NCBI RefSeq assembly: GCF_010500845.1
Contig: NZ_JAAAMI010000001.1
Coordinates: forward strand, 558,001-622,000
Origin: Flagellimonas sediminis
GTDB taxonomy: Bacteria > Bacteroidota > Bacteroidia > Flavobacteriales > Flavobacteriaceae
DNA: 64,000 bases
Direction: 5' to 3'
Part shown: positions 52,198-60,717 of the stretch, piece after piece
How the letters are laid out: the number at the start of each line of letters is the position of its first letter
Position numbering within the stretch: position 1 is the stretch's first letter
Made by a program: the position numbers and the translations under genes
The notes under the pieces: generated by a model
What the model saw: only the letters and a program-made list of their open reading frames with translations
What the model was told of the DNA's origin: nothing
The model's database searches: none

Positions 52198-52371
52198 ATG
52201 CGTCTAGTTTTTTTACTGATACAAGTCGATATTGAAAAGAAAATGCAGGAAGCTCCGGACAGTTCCTATGAAATTGGGGTCGTTATCGGAAGCTACCTGC
52301 CCTTTGTGGTCTTGGCCGGGGTTGCCTATGCCATTTATTACTTCAACAAAAAGAAACGAGGCACGGAGTAG
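52198..52371 (+). CDS. Small single-pass membrane protein, 57 aa
   Basis: A short reading frame from ATG 52198 to TAG 52371. A polar N-terminal part (DIEKKMQEAPDSSYEIG) precedes one predicted membrane helix (GSYLPFVVLAGVAYAIYYF) and a basic end (NKKKRGTE), so the C-terminus is expected in the cytoplasm. An alternative start at ATG 52243 would give MQEAPDSSYE. I do not know the family. The composition (positive-inside tail, one helix) makes it more believable than chance. It sits just after a dispersed repeat. Confidence 0.6.
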   Translation: MRLVFLLIQVDIEKKMQEAPDSSYEIGVVIGSYLPFVVLAGVAYAIYYFNKKKRGTE

Positions 52372-52496
52372 TTGATGGGTTTTTTAACTATAACCTTTTG
52401 ACAAATCGATCAAAAGCCAATTAATGGATTTCAATTCTGTAACCTAATCCGAAAAGAGGTCGTCCAACCTTCCAAATCAAAAAACGGAAGGCAAGC

Positions 52497-53585
52497 ATGA
52501 AATACATTTTCAGGACTATGGTTTTACCCCTGTTCCTAATTTTTGTTTTAGGTATTCAACAGCATTTGACAGCACAGGATTTGGAATCCGAAATCGACCA
52601 AGTTTTGGAAACCAAATTTGAAAGCAACGGCCCTGGTGCGGTTTTTTTGGCAACTAAAAACGGAAAGATTATCTACAACAAGGCCTTTGGACTTTCCAAT
52701 CTGGAGCTTCAGATACCCATGCAGACCGATAATGTTTTTGAGATCGGCTCCATGACCAAACAGTTTACGGCGGTTGCCATTTTGATGCTAATGGAGGAAG
52801 GCAAGTTGGGACTGGAAGAGGAGACTACCCAATATATTCCGGAATATCCCACACATGGGCACCGGATTACCATTCATCATTTGTTGACCCACACTTCTGG
52901 CATCAAGGATTTCACAAAGGTCAAAGGACTCAACGCCATCGCCCAAAACCATATGGAGCCCATGGAAATTATTGATTTTTTCAAGGACGAGCCTATGGAT
53001 TTTGCGCCTGGAGCGGAATTCAAATACAACAATTCAGGGTATGTGCTATTGGGGTACATCATTGAAAAGGTATCCGAAATGAGCTATGAAGATTTTGTGG
53101 AGCAGCGCATTTTTAATAGGTTGGGCATGCCATCTTCACGTTATGCAAGCCATAGCGAAGTGGTACCCAAAAGAGCATCTGGGTACCACAAAAGGGAAGA
53201 TTACATCAATGCCCGACACATCAGTTTTTCCATTCCCTACGCATCGGGTTCGTTGATGTCCACGGTAGCAGATATGTTCACTTGGGAAGAGGCCATCAAA
53301 AACCATGTGCTGCTAAGTAAGGAAACCACCCAATTGGCCTTCACCAATTATACGTTGAACAATGGCGACCCCATTCATTATGGCTACGGCTGGCATGTTA
53401 AAGAGATGGAGGATACGTTGAGCTATGAACACGGAGGGTCCATTTTCGGGTTTAAGTCCATGGGGGTGTATTTGCCCCAAGAGGACATTTATGTGATCGG
53501 GTTGAGCAACTGTGATTGCAACTCCCCTACGGAGGTGACCAGGGAAATAGCAAAAATGGTTTTAGAGACCAACCAAACGGATTGA
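52497..53585 (+). CDS. Serine hydrolase of the beta-lactamase / class C family
   Basis: 362-aa exported protein (signal peptide to about residue 25, LGIQQHLTAQ) with the class C beta-lactamase/PBP4* fold. The catalytic motifs are SMTK (Ser about 84) in EIGSMTKQFTAVAIL, YNN in FKYNNSGYVLLG near 182 and HGGSIFGF near 312 in the place of KTG. Such enzymes hydrolyse D-amino peptides or esters; real beta-lactamase activity is uncertain. Stand-alone gene, no AmpR-like regulator adjacent. Confidence 0.87.
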   Translation: MKYIFRTMVLPLFLIFVLGIQQHLTAQDLESEIDQVLETKFESNGPGAVFLATKNGKIIYNKAFGLSNLELQIPMQTDNVFEIGSMTKQFTAVAILMLMEEGKLGLEEETTQYIPEYPTHGHRITIHHLLTHTSGIKDFTKVKGLNAIAQNHMEPMEIIDFFKDEPMDFAPGAEFKYNNSGYVLLGYIIEKVSEMSYEDFVEQRIFNRLGMPSSRYASHSEVVPKRASGYHKREDYINARHISFSIPYASGSLMSTVADMFTWEEAIKNHVLLSKETTQLAFTNYTLNNGDPIHYGYGWHVKEMEDTLSYEHGGSIFGFKSMGVYLPQEDIYVIGLSNCDCNSPTEVTREIAKMVLETNQTD

Positions 53586-53616
53586 AAACACTTTGAATAT
53601 TGGTACCTTTAGTGGT

Positions 53617-54534
53617 ATGAAAATCTATATTATTGGGGCAGGGGCTGTTGGGAAGGCCCTGGCCGTATGCATACAACATCAAGGTAAACAAGTGGAATTG
53701 GTTCGCGGGCATGTGGACGAGGGCGTTCCAGAGAAACAAAAGATAACCCTTCAGTTTAAGGATGGAACCGAAATCCAGGAAGATGTTCAGGTTAGCATCT
53801 TGAAAGACCACCATCAATTGAACGGTCTTGTGGTACTGACCAACAAATCGTTCGGTAATGAAATGCTTTCAAAAAAACTGGAGGAGAAAACCAAAAACTC
53901 ACCCATCGTTCTTTTGCAGAATGGCCTTGGGGTGGAACAACCCTTTTTGCGGAAAGGGTTCTCGGAAGTCTATCGATGTGTTCTTTTTGTGACCTGCCAG
54001 CATATAGATGAGAACACGATCAGTTATAAACCTGTGGCAGAATCCCCGATTGGCATCATAAACCAAAATACCTCCGATTTAAAAACGGTAGTGGAAAACC
54101 TCGATACCCCGAATTTTAGGTTTGTTGAGGAAACCGATATCCAACGAATCATTTGGAAGAAGGCTATTGCCAACTGCGTCTTTAATTCGATTTGTCCCTT
54201 ATTGGAAGTGGATAATGGCATTTTCCACAGGAATGAGGAGGTGATGTCCATAGCCAAAAGAGTGATTGCCGAATGCGCTTTGATCGCCAACAAAAAGGGA
54301 ATAGATTTGGGCGTTTATGAGCTAGAGGATCAGGTTTTGAAAATCAGCAGAATGTCCGATGGGCAATTCATTTCGACCCTACAGGACATCAATAATAAAA
54401 GGGAGACCGAGATAGACACGTTGAACTTTGAAATTTTCCGAATGGCGCAGGCTTTGAACGTGTCGGACAAAGTTCAAGAAACCAGATTGTTGGGAGAATT
54501 GGTCAAATGGAAATCGGAATTGCCCCGTAGTTGA
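53617..54534 (+). CDS. Ketopantoate reductase-family protein
   Basis: 305-aa NAD(P)H-dependent 2-dehydropantoate 2-reductase family protein. The Rossmann motif is IIGAGAVGKALA (4-15). The catalytic Lys is in IIWKKAIANCVFNSICPLL (near 178), followed by the conserved Asn. The ApbA C-terminal domain covers 170-300. It may be PanE for pantothenate synthesis, but the C-terminal Glu/Ser details differ among paralogues, so I give no symbol. ATG 53617 (MKIYIIGAGAVG) is the natural start. Confidence 0.82.
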   Translation: MKIYIIGAGAVGKALAVCIQHQGKQVELVRGHVDEGVPEKQKITLQFKDGTEIQEDVQVSILKDHHQLNGLVVLTNKSFGNEMLSKKLEEKTKNSPIVLLQNGLGVEQPFLRKGFSEVYRCVLFVTCQHIDENTISYKPVAESPIGIINQNTSDLKTVVENLDTPNFRFVEETDIQRIIWKKAIANCVFNSICPLLEVDNGIFHRNEEVMSIAKRVIAECALIANKKGIDLGVYELEDQVLKISRMSDGQFISTLQDINNKRETEIDTLNFEIFRMAQALNVSDKVQETRLLGELVKWKSELPRS

Positions 54535-54578
54535 TACCTTTTGATTATTGCTCTAAAATCCCCTAAATTCACAGTCTT

Positions 54579-55208
54579 ATGGAAAAGCAACAACAGTTGT
54601 ACAAAACAGCTTTCGGATTGGCCTTGTTCACCATCTTTTACAATGTGGTGGAGGGCATCGTTTCCACCTATTTGGGTTTTGAGGATGAAAGTCTGGCCCT
54701 TTTCGGCTTTGGAACCGATAGTTTTATTGAGGTGATTTCGGGGTTGGGCATTGCGCATATGATCCTACGCATCCAGAAAAACCCTGAAAGCAATCGGGAC
54801 AATTTTGAACGCACCGCACTGCGTATCACCGGGGTTGCCTTTTACATTTTGGTAGCGGGATTGGTAGTTACCAGTCTCTACAATATTTGGACAGGGCATC
54901 GCCCGTTGACCACCTTTTGGGGCGTTGTAATTTCCTTGATTTCCATTTTGATCATGTGGGTATTGGTTTTGTGGAAAAGGAAGGTAGGTAACCAACTCCA
55001 TTCCGCCCCTATTTTGGCAGATGCCAATTGCACCTTGGTCTGCATCTACATGTCCATCATTTTGTTGGTAAGCAGTGGAGTGTATGAACTTTTCAATATA
55101 CCTTATATTGATAGTTTGGGAACCCTGGGTTTGGCATATTTTGCCTATAAGGAAGGTAAGGAATGTTTTGAAAAAGCCAATAGCGACAAACACTGTTGCT
55201 GTACCTGA
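54579..55208 (+). CDS. Cation-efflux-like membrane protein without C-terminal domain
   Basis: 209-aa protein with six predicted membrane helices, resembling the membrane half of cation diffusion facilitators (helices near 10-28, 40-62, 82-104, 114-134, 148-167 and 175-190). Family members use Asp/His sites in helices 2 and 5; FGTDSFIEVISG and APILADANCTL each hold an Asp in the right place. The cytoplasmic ferredoxin-like domain of classical CDF transporters is lacking and the protein ends with HCCCT, possibly metal binding. A metal substrate is inference. Confidence 0.72.
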   Translation: MEKQQQLYKTAFGLALFTIFYNVVEGIVSTYLGFEDESLALFGFGTDSFIEVISGLGIAHMILRIQKNPESNRDNFERTALRITGVAFYILVAGLVVTSLYNIWTGHRPLTTFWGVVISLISILIMWVLVLWKRKVGNQLHSAPILADANCTLVCIYMSIILLVSSGVYELFNIPYIDSLGTLGLAYFAYKEGKECFEKANSDKHCCCT

Positions 55209-55222
55209 AGAGTTGAATTTTT

Positions 55223-55834
55223 ATGGATAGAAGAGCACACTGGCAACAGGTGTATGGGACCAAATCTCCCGATGAGGTAAGCTGGACGCAAAAGCGACCC
55301 AGTACTTCTTTGGAATTTATAGAAAGTTTTACACTTGACAAAGATGCCAAGATCATTGATGTGGGTGGCGGCGACAGCAATTTGGTGGATTTTTTATTGG
55401 ATTTGGGATATTCCGATATCACAGTGCTCGACATTTCCGCAAAAGCCTTGGAAAAGGCTCAAAACCGTTTGGGGGAACGTGCCGGTAAGGTGAAGTGGGT
55501 GGTGAGTGACGTTGTCGAATACCATCCCATGGAAACCTTTGATCTTTGGCATGATCGAGCTGCCTTTCATTTTTTGACTGACCCTGAGCAAATCGACACC
55601 TATCTTAAACTGGTCGATCAATATGTGTCCAAATATTTGGTATTGGGTACTTTTTCAGAAGCAGGCCCCACCAAATGCAGCGGTCTCGAAATCCAACAAT
55701 ACTCGGAAAAATCAATGACAGAATTGTTCGGGAAAAAGTTCGACAAAATCAAATGTCTCACCGAAGACCACATGACTCCATTTGGCACCAAACAAAATTT
55801 TCTGTTCTGTGGTTTCGGAAAAAAGGATCTTTGA
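55223..55834 (+). CDS. Class I SAM-dependent methyltransferase
   Basis: 203-aa methyltransferase with a Rossmann-like fold. Motif I is IIDVGGGDSNLVDFLL (near 40-55), motif II DITVLDISAKALEKA (near 64-78) and the post-motif stretch KVKWVVSDVVEY. Substrate not deducible; similar small enzymes act on thiols or metalloids (the N-terminal part HWQQVYGTKSPDEVSWTQKRP is seen in a family related to thiopurine methyltransferases and selenite/tellurite detoxification). It lies 14 bp after the cation-efflux-like gene, so a shared role in metal or metalloid handling is possible. Confidence 0.82.
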   Translation: MDRRAHWQQVYGTKSPDEVSWTQKRPSTSLEFIESFTLDKDAKIIDVGGGDSNLVDFLLDLGYSDITVLDISAKALEKAQNRLGERAGKVKWVVSDVVEYHPMETFDLWHDRAAFHFLTDPEQIDTYLKLVDQYVSKYLVLGTFSEAGPTKCSGLEIQQYSEKSMTELFGKKFDKIKCLTEDHMTPFGTKQNFLFCGFGKKDL

Positions 55835-55889
55835 TCTAAAAGAATGCATTTTATTGGATATATTGTACTTCTATCTAAACAAACCTTCA

Positions 55890-57158
55890 ATGAAACATGT
55901 TATCAACACCAACAATAATGTAGTACTGAAAGGAGCACTCACAATATGTTCCCTTTTTATTTTTGGAACTATCATGGCATCAACCCCAAAAATTGATACA
56001 GAAGTACAAGAAACTTTTGTGGTGACCTTGGTCGCTCCCGAAAATGGATCCTACACAGTTTCCCCAGAACTACCTGCTGACGGACAAGTAGCTACAGGGA
56101 CCGAATTGACCATTACGGCAACCCCGTCTGAAGGATATAGCTTGGATGTGGTGTATTACACCTTCAAAGGGGGCATGTGGGGAACAACGAGCGTTGAGAA
56201 TTTCACCCCGACCATGAAGATCAAAGTGGACAAGGACATGTCCGTAGGGGCCACTTTTGTAGAGAGTAACTTGGTCGATAACCTGAATGTGACCCATGAT
56301 GTGGTGTATGCCAAACCGGGTGTTAAACCATTAAAATATGATGTGTTTGCCCCAAAAGGCGCAAAGGACCTTCCTGCCGTGGTAATCATTCATGGTGGAG
56401 GATGGTCTTCCAATAACGAGGATGTGATGAGGGGATTGGCCAGGGAACTCACCAAAGGGAATCAATATGTGGTGTTCAGTATGGATTACCGTTGGGTGAA
56501 CAACTTGGATGGGGATGCAACACCTAATTCTATGCACAATTTGATTGAGGATGTTTTTGGTGGTATTGCCCATATTCAGGAACATGCGAGGGAATATGGG
56601 GCCAATCCGACCAAAATTGCGGTGACGGGCGATAGTGCGGGCGGGCATCTTTCTGCAGCAGCGGCAGTGCTGAGCCCCATGATCGGCGATGGCGGTTTTG
56701 GAACAACGGAAGGTGTTTTTGAGTACATGCCCACCTATATGCCAAAAGGCAAATCCGTGGATGAGGTTAAAAAGGAGATTGTGGATGCCGTTCAAGTGGC
56801 GGCTCCAAGTTATGGCCCATTTGATTCCAAGGATTTTAAAATGTTCATTCAGCAGACGGATCAAGGGTATTTGGATGCCGTTTCGCCCATTAAGCACATA
56901 CCTAATGTGGCCGATCGCACCATCCCCCATTTTATTGTGCGGGGTTCCCAGGACGCTTTGATCAGTGATGCCGTGGTACAACCCTACATAGACTTGTTAA
57001 AGGAGAATGGACAAACGGTGGAGTATTTGGTGGTCGATGGCGTTGGGCATGCTTTTTTTGACTGGAAACCCGATGCACAGACCCGGGCCACATTTGAAAA
57101 ATACGGGGTTCCCTATGCCGCCGAAATGAAATCTTTTTTTGATTCGGTTTTTTACTAA
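55890..57158 (+). CDS. Secreted alpha/beta hydrolase (esterase) with N-terminal bacterial repeat domain
   Basis: 422-aa protein: a signal peptide (VVLKGALTICSLFIFGTIMAS), a beta-rich repeat-like domain (about 45-130, LVAPENGSYTVSPELPADGQ), then an alpha/beta hydrolase of the hormone-sensitive lipase type with HGGGW oxyanion motif (near 168), the nucleophile GDSAGGH (near 250), Asp in RGSQDALISD and His in VDGVGHAFF. ATG 55890 is chosen because it starts the signal peptide; the frame also runs backwards into the methyltransferase gene. It overlaps brnQ by 4 bp at its convergent 3' end. Polysaccharide or xenobiotic ester substrates are possible. Confidence 0.82.
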   Translation: MKHVINTNNNVVLKGALTICSLFIFGTIMASTPKIDTEVQETFVVTLVAPENGSYTVSPELPADGQVATGTELTITATPSEGYSLDVVYYTFKGGMWGTTSVENFTPTMKIKVDKDMSVGATFVESNLVDNLNVTHDVVYAKPGVKPLKYDVFAPKGAKDLPAVVIIHGGGWSSNNEDVMRGLARELTKGNQYVVFSMDYRWVNNLDGDATPNSMHNLIEDVFGGIAHIQEHAREYGANPTKIAVTGDSAGGHLSAAAAVLSPMIGDGGFGTTEGVFEYMPTYMPKGKSVDEVKKEIVDAVQVAAPSYGPFDSKDFKMFIQQTDQGYLDAVSPIKHIPNVADRTIPHFIVRGSQDALISDAVVQPYIDLLKENGQTVEYLVVDGVGHAFFDWKPDAQTRATFEKYGVPYAAEMKSFFDSVFY

Positions 57159-58432
57159 GCGAGTTCGGATTTTTGTTGGATCATGTTTGAAACAACAAAG
57201 GCTATAAGAGCGGGCAGTACCCATCCCAATTGATGTTGGCTTAAAGGTATCCATGAGGTGTATGGGTCGATGGGTTCCCTAAAACCAATACTTCCCAAAA
57301 AATCAGGAATACTGAAAAGTATGGTTGCCAAGACCACGTTTTTGAATACCGTGGGCGTGGTAAATCTATCGGGCAATACGTTCAACAAAATCAATATAAT
57401 GGTGATGGGGTAGATGAACATAAGGGCCGGCAACGCCACGGCAATGATGTAACCCACATTGAACTGCCCCACCAAAACACCCAAAACGCAGCCCACAAAG
57501 GCAGTGATCCTGTAAGCCAAAGCAGAGTCCTTGAACTGGCTCTTCACAAAATCCGAAGTGCCGGTAACGATACCAACAGCGGTGGTGAAACAGGCCAGGC
57601 TGACCAAAACACTCAAAAATAGGTTGGCCGTGTTGCCCAAAGTTGCTATGCTGATGCCACTCAACAATGCGGTTCGGGAAATATCCCCATCAAAGGATTT
57701 TCCAAAAAGGGCGCCCGTCAAAATTAGTCCAGTGTAAATGATAAAAAGGCCGAGACCCGCCCAAAACCCGGCCGTACGGATCAATCGTTTTTTGTCATCA
57801 TAGGCCAAATCCTTCTCTTTCAGGTTGATGGACACTATGATAACGGCTCCGACCACCACGGCACCAATGGCATCAAAGGTTTGATAGCCTTCCAAAATTC
57901 CATAGCTGAATGGACTGGCCAGGGTGGAATCGGCAAAATCAAAATCCAATGTAAAACCTGCAATGGCAATGATCAGTATCAAAACGATCAAGATGCCGGG
58001 GGTGAGCAATTTCCCAATAAGATCGAGCACCTTGGTCCTATTGATGGCAAAAATGAAAACCAATACAAAATAGATCAGACTGGTAAGGAGGTATGGGGTA
58101 TCCCAAAAAGGTTGTATGGCCATTTCATGGGTCACCGAAGCTGTCCGGGGTGAGGGCAACGCAATGGCGATGGCATACATGATAAAACAATACACCGTAC
58201 TGAAGAGGGGCGAAACTTTTTTGGCAAAATCGAACATGGTACCCTGTAATTTGGCATGGGCCAGAATACCCATCAAAGGGACCACAACACCCGAAACACA
58301 GAACCCCAAGGCTACCAACCACCACAGATTTCCAGCTTTGAAACCCAGAAGAGGCGGAAGAATAAGGTTGCCTGCCCCAAAAAAGAGGGAAAAAAGGGCA
58401 AAAGAGGTAATTGTTAACGATTTTTTGTCCAT
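57155..58432 (-). CDS. brnQ: Branched-chain amino acid transport system II carrier protein
   Basis: 425-aa secondary transporter for Leu, Ile and Val, driven by Na+ or H+, with about 12 membrane helices. The family signature near the start is FALFSLFFGAGNLILPPLLG (residues 10-29), and SPRTASVTHEMA and VSINLKEKDLAYDDKKRL follow. ATG 58432 (MDKKSLTITSF) is chosen; a longer frame from 58471 adds 13 polar residues. No attenuator or leader peptide was recognised. Confidence 0.93.
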   Translation of the reverse strand: MDKKSLTITSFALFSLFFGAGNLILPPLLGFKAGNLWWLVALGFCVSGVVVPLMGILAHAKLQGTMFDFAKKVSPLFSTVYCFIMYAIAIALPSPRTASVTHEMAIQPFWDTPYLLTSLIYFVLVFIFAINRTKVLDLIGKLLTPGILIVLILIIAIAGFTLDFDFADSTLASPFSYGILEGYQTFDAIGAVVVGAVIIVSINLKEKDLAYDDKKRLIRTAGFWAGLGLFIIYTGLILTGALFGKSFDGDISRTALLSGISIATLGNTANLFLSVLVSLACFTTAVGIVTGTSDFVKSQFKDSALAYRITAFVGCVLGVLVGQFNVGYIIAVALPALMFIYPITIILILLNVLPDRFTTPTVFKNVVLATILFSIPDFLGSIGFREPIDPYTSWIPLSQHQLGWVLPALIAFVVSNMIQQKSELA

Positions 58433-58695
58433 GGATTGTTGATAATTTCTAATCGATGTGGTATATTTCAAAAGTGTTTTTTAACGGATTTTCATGACTT
58501 TTTGCCGATAAGCCTGCATTTCATCGAAAAAAGGACTTTGTTGGGAAGCGTACAAAATAAAAAGTTATTAACATCCGTTCCTATAAAAAAGCTGAACCAA
58601 AAACAATTTGATATAAACAAAACTACTATTAACCAAATTACGGCATTTTTCGATTCCCCAAATCGTATGCATGCTTTTTCCAAACTTACTGGCCT
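58433..58695. other. Divergent intergenic region brnQ / small zinc-ribbon-like gene
   Basis: 263 bp, very A/T-rich, between two divergent genes. I see no complete -33/-7 promoter, no hairpin of note and no reading frame worth listing. Short A-tracts occur throughout. Confidence 0.4.
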
Positions 58696-58950
58696 ATGAA
58701 AACTTCTACCCACCACCACGGCAACAAATTCTCATCATTTTTCTGCAATTTGTTCGGTCACCATTATGTGGTTTCCAAAAAAGTTACGCAACACATCAAG
58801 GAATACAAATGCCTTCATTGCCAGAAAGAGGTCACGACGGATGTCAGCGGCAACCTATCTGTCTTGACACCCCAAATGCAAGAAATCAACAGTACATTGG
58901 AAGATATGTACAGAAAAAGAAAAAGTAGGGTAGTGCACCAAGTGGCATAG
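58696..58950 (+). CDS. Small conserved hypothetical protein with Cys/His pairs
   Basis: 84-aa protein with a His-rich start (STHHHGNKFSSFFCNLFGHH) and one CxxC (KCLHCQKEV) in the middle, suggesting a zinc-ribbon-like site that uses two Cys and His residues. The remainder is polar and helical (LTPQMQEINSTLEDMYRKRK). I do not recognise a named family beyond small flavobacterial proteins of this kind. Monocistronic. Confidence 0.62.
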   Translation: MKTSTHHHGNKFSSFFCNLFGHHYVVSKKVTQHIKEYKCLHCQKEVTTDVSGNLSVLTPQMQEINSTLEDMYRKRKSRVVHQVA

Positions 58951-59070
58951 CCCTTTTTTATTTTTTAAGAGGCCCAAATCTTTGATCCCGGAAACTTAAG
59001 TAATTGCCTACTGCTATCGGTTGCGTGCCCCAAAACCATGGTAGGGATGCCCTTGATTTTCGGGATTTTT

Positions 59071-60117
59071 TTATGTCTTGAACGAGTTCCAGCCCTGCGC
59101 CGTAATGGGAATTTTGGTCTCGGCCCTTGTAATCAAATGTACCCCTTCGCTTTTCTGCGTCATATGCCCGATAACCGTTAGGTTCGGATTGCCCTTTATC
59201 TTAGGAAAATCGGCCTGGTCAATGGTGAATAGCAGTTCGTAATCTTCCCCACCTGCCAAAGCTACCATGGTACTGTCCATTTTAAATTCCTCACAGGTAG
59301 AAATGACTGAAGGATCTAATGGAATTTTATTTTCGAACAGATTGCAACCCACTCCCCCGTGTTTGCACAAATGCAATATTTCCGAAGAAAGTCCATCACT
59401 GATGTCGATCATGGAAGTCGGTTTAACCTCCAGCTTTTCCAACAATTCTACCATGTCCTTTCGGGCCTCTGGTTTTAGTTGGCGCTCCACAAGATAGGAG
59501 TAGGGTTCCAGATCAGGTTGACTGTTCGGGTTGACCTTGTACACTTCTTTTTCACGTTCCAAAACCTGCAGGCCCAAATAGGCACCGCCCAAATCCCCGG
59601 TCACCACCAAAAGATCGTTCGGTTTGCTGCCCTTTCGGTACACAATTTGGGACTCATCCGCGGAGCCAATAGCCGTCACACTAATGATCATTCCTTTGTT
59701 GGACGAGGTAGTATCCCCTCCAACCAGATCCACGTTGTACATCTTGCAGGCCAACGCCACACCCTGGTAAAATTCTTCAAGGGCTTCCAAAGAAAACCTA
59801 TTGGAAACCGCCATGGAAATGGTTATTTGAGTGGCCATGGCATTCATGGCATAAATATCTGAAAGATTGACCATTACGGATTTGTATCCCAAATGCTTAA
59901 GGGGCATGTAACTCAGGTCAAAATGGACTCCTTCCACCAACATATCGGTAGAAACGACCACTTTTTTGCCCTTGAAGTCCATCACTGCGGCATCGTCGCC
60001 AACACCTACCAAAGAGGATGGTTGTTTCAATTCAAAATGTTGGGTCAGATGGTCGATCAGGCCAAATTCGCCCAATTCTTCCAAGGAAGTTCGTTGTGGA
60101 TTCTTGTCTTCTAGCAT
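59071..60117 (-). CDS. thiL: Thiamine-monophosphate kinase
   Basis: 348-aa ThiL, which phosphorylates thiamine monophosphate to the cofactor thiamine diphosphate. ATP- and Mg-binding motifs are GVGDDAAVMD (near 43-52), STDMLVEGVHFDL (near 58-70), LVGGDTTSS (near 133-141) and ISDGLSSEI (near 225-233). Full length, PurM-like fold. TACTTTTG on the minus strand at 60122-60129 fits a -7 element only 4 bp before the start, so any transcript from it would be almost leaderless. I find no TPP riboswitch. Confidence 0.95.
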   Translation of the reverse strand: MLEDKNPQRTSLEELGEFGLIDHLTQHFELKQPSSLVGVGDDAAVMDFKGKKVVVSTDMLVEGVHFDLSYMPLKHLGYKSVMVNLSDIYAMNAMATQITISMAVSNRFSLEALEEFYQGVALACKMYNVDLVGGDTTSSNKGMIISVTAIGSADESQIVYRKGSKPNDLLVVTGDLGGAYLGLQVLEREKEVYKVNPNSQPDLEPYSYLVERQLKPEARKDMVELLEKLEVKPTSMIDISDGLSSEILHLCKHGGVGCNLFENKIPLDPSVISTCEEFKMDSTMVALAGGEDYELLFTIDQADFPKIKGNPNLTVIGHMTQKSEGVHLITRAETKIPITAQGWNSFKT

Positions 60118-60304
60118 TTTGCAAAAGTAAACAGGTAATTGTAAATTGTAAAGGGGGCAATGGGATAATATTTTTTACGACAAAGGCCTCAAAATATTGA
60201 TGTAATGTTCCAGAAAGCCAGTGGGTACGAATTCCATAGAAAAGACCTATGGAATCATTCGTTATTATAATGTTAGTAAATGTGGTAAAACCCTTATTAT
60301 ACAG

Positions 60305-60312
60305 TATATTTG
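60305..60312 (+). promoter_or_regulatory. -7 element candidate for the suf operon
   Basis: TATATTTG fits TAnnTTTG fully and ends 28 bp before sufA. The -33 TTG is not clear; a TGTGG lies near the expected position. This is the only good -7 match in the 223-bp thiL-sufA gap. Confidence 0.45.
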
Positions 60313-60340
60313 TGGGCTATTTAGATTAAATACAAGTAAG

Positions 60341-60670
60341 ATGATAAAAGTATCGGATACGGCTAAACAAAAAGTGGTATCACTCATGACCGAGGAAGGT
60401 TATGATGCCACTACCGATTTTGTGCGTGTCGGCGTGAAGAGTGGTGGGTGCAGCGGATTGTCTTACGAATTGAAGTTTGACAAGACCGCGGCAGATACGG
60501 ATAAAATTTTTGAGGACAACGAGGTTCGCATCATTGTGGACAAAAAGAGTTTTCTCTATTTGGTAGGCACCACATTGGAATATTCAGGAGGTTTGAACGG
60601 AAAAGGTTTTGTGTTCAACAATCCAAATGCCCAGCGCACTTGTGGTTGTGGCGAGAGCTTTTCACTTTAA
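60341..60670 (+). CDS. sufA: Iron-sulfur cluster carrier SufA (HesB/IscA family)
   Basis: 109-aa A-type carrier that takes Fe-S clusters from the SufBCD scaffold to target proteins. The three ligand cysteines are in VKSGGCSGLSYEL (near 39) and RTCGCGESF (near 104-106). ATG 60341 begins MIKVSDTAKQKV, the usual start; the upstream in-frame extension from 60221 is not conserved-looking. First gene of the suf operon. Confidence 0.93.
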   Translation: MIKVSDTAKQKVVSLMTEEGYDATTDFVRVGVKSGGCSGLSYELKFDKTAADTDKIFEDNEVRIIVDKKSFLYLVGTTLEYSGGLNGKGFVFNNPNAQRTCGCGESFSL

Positions 60671-60717
60671 ATTGAAAACTGTTGATTGATCATTGTCAAT
60701 TGACAAATTGAGAACGT

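Noticed and set aside
60118..60340. TPP riboswitch upstream of thiL
   Set aside because: I looked on the minus strand for the conserved CUGAGA and ACCUGA boxes and did not see them, and the leader before thiL is too short.
60221..60340. N-terminal extension of SufA by 40 residues
   Set aside because: The extension covers the likely promoter (TATATTTG at 60305) and is unlike the family, whose members begin near MIKVSDTA.
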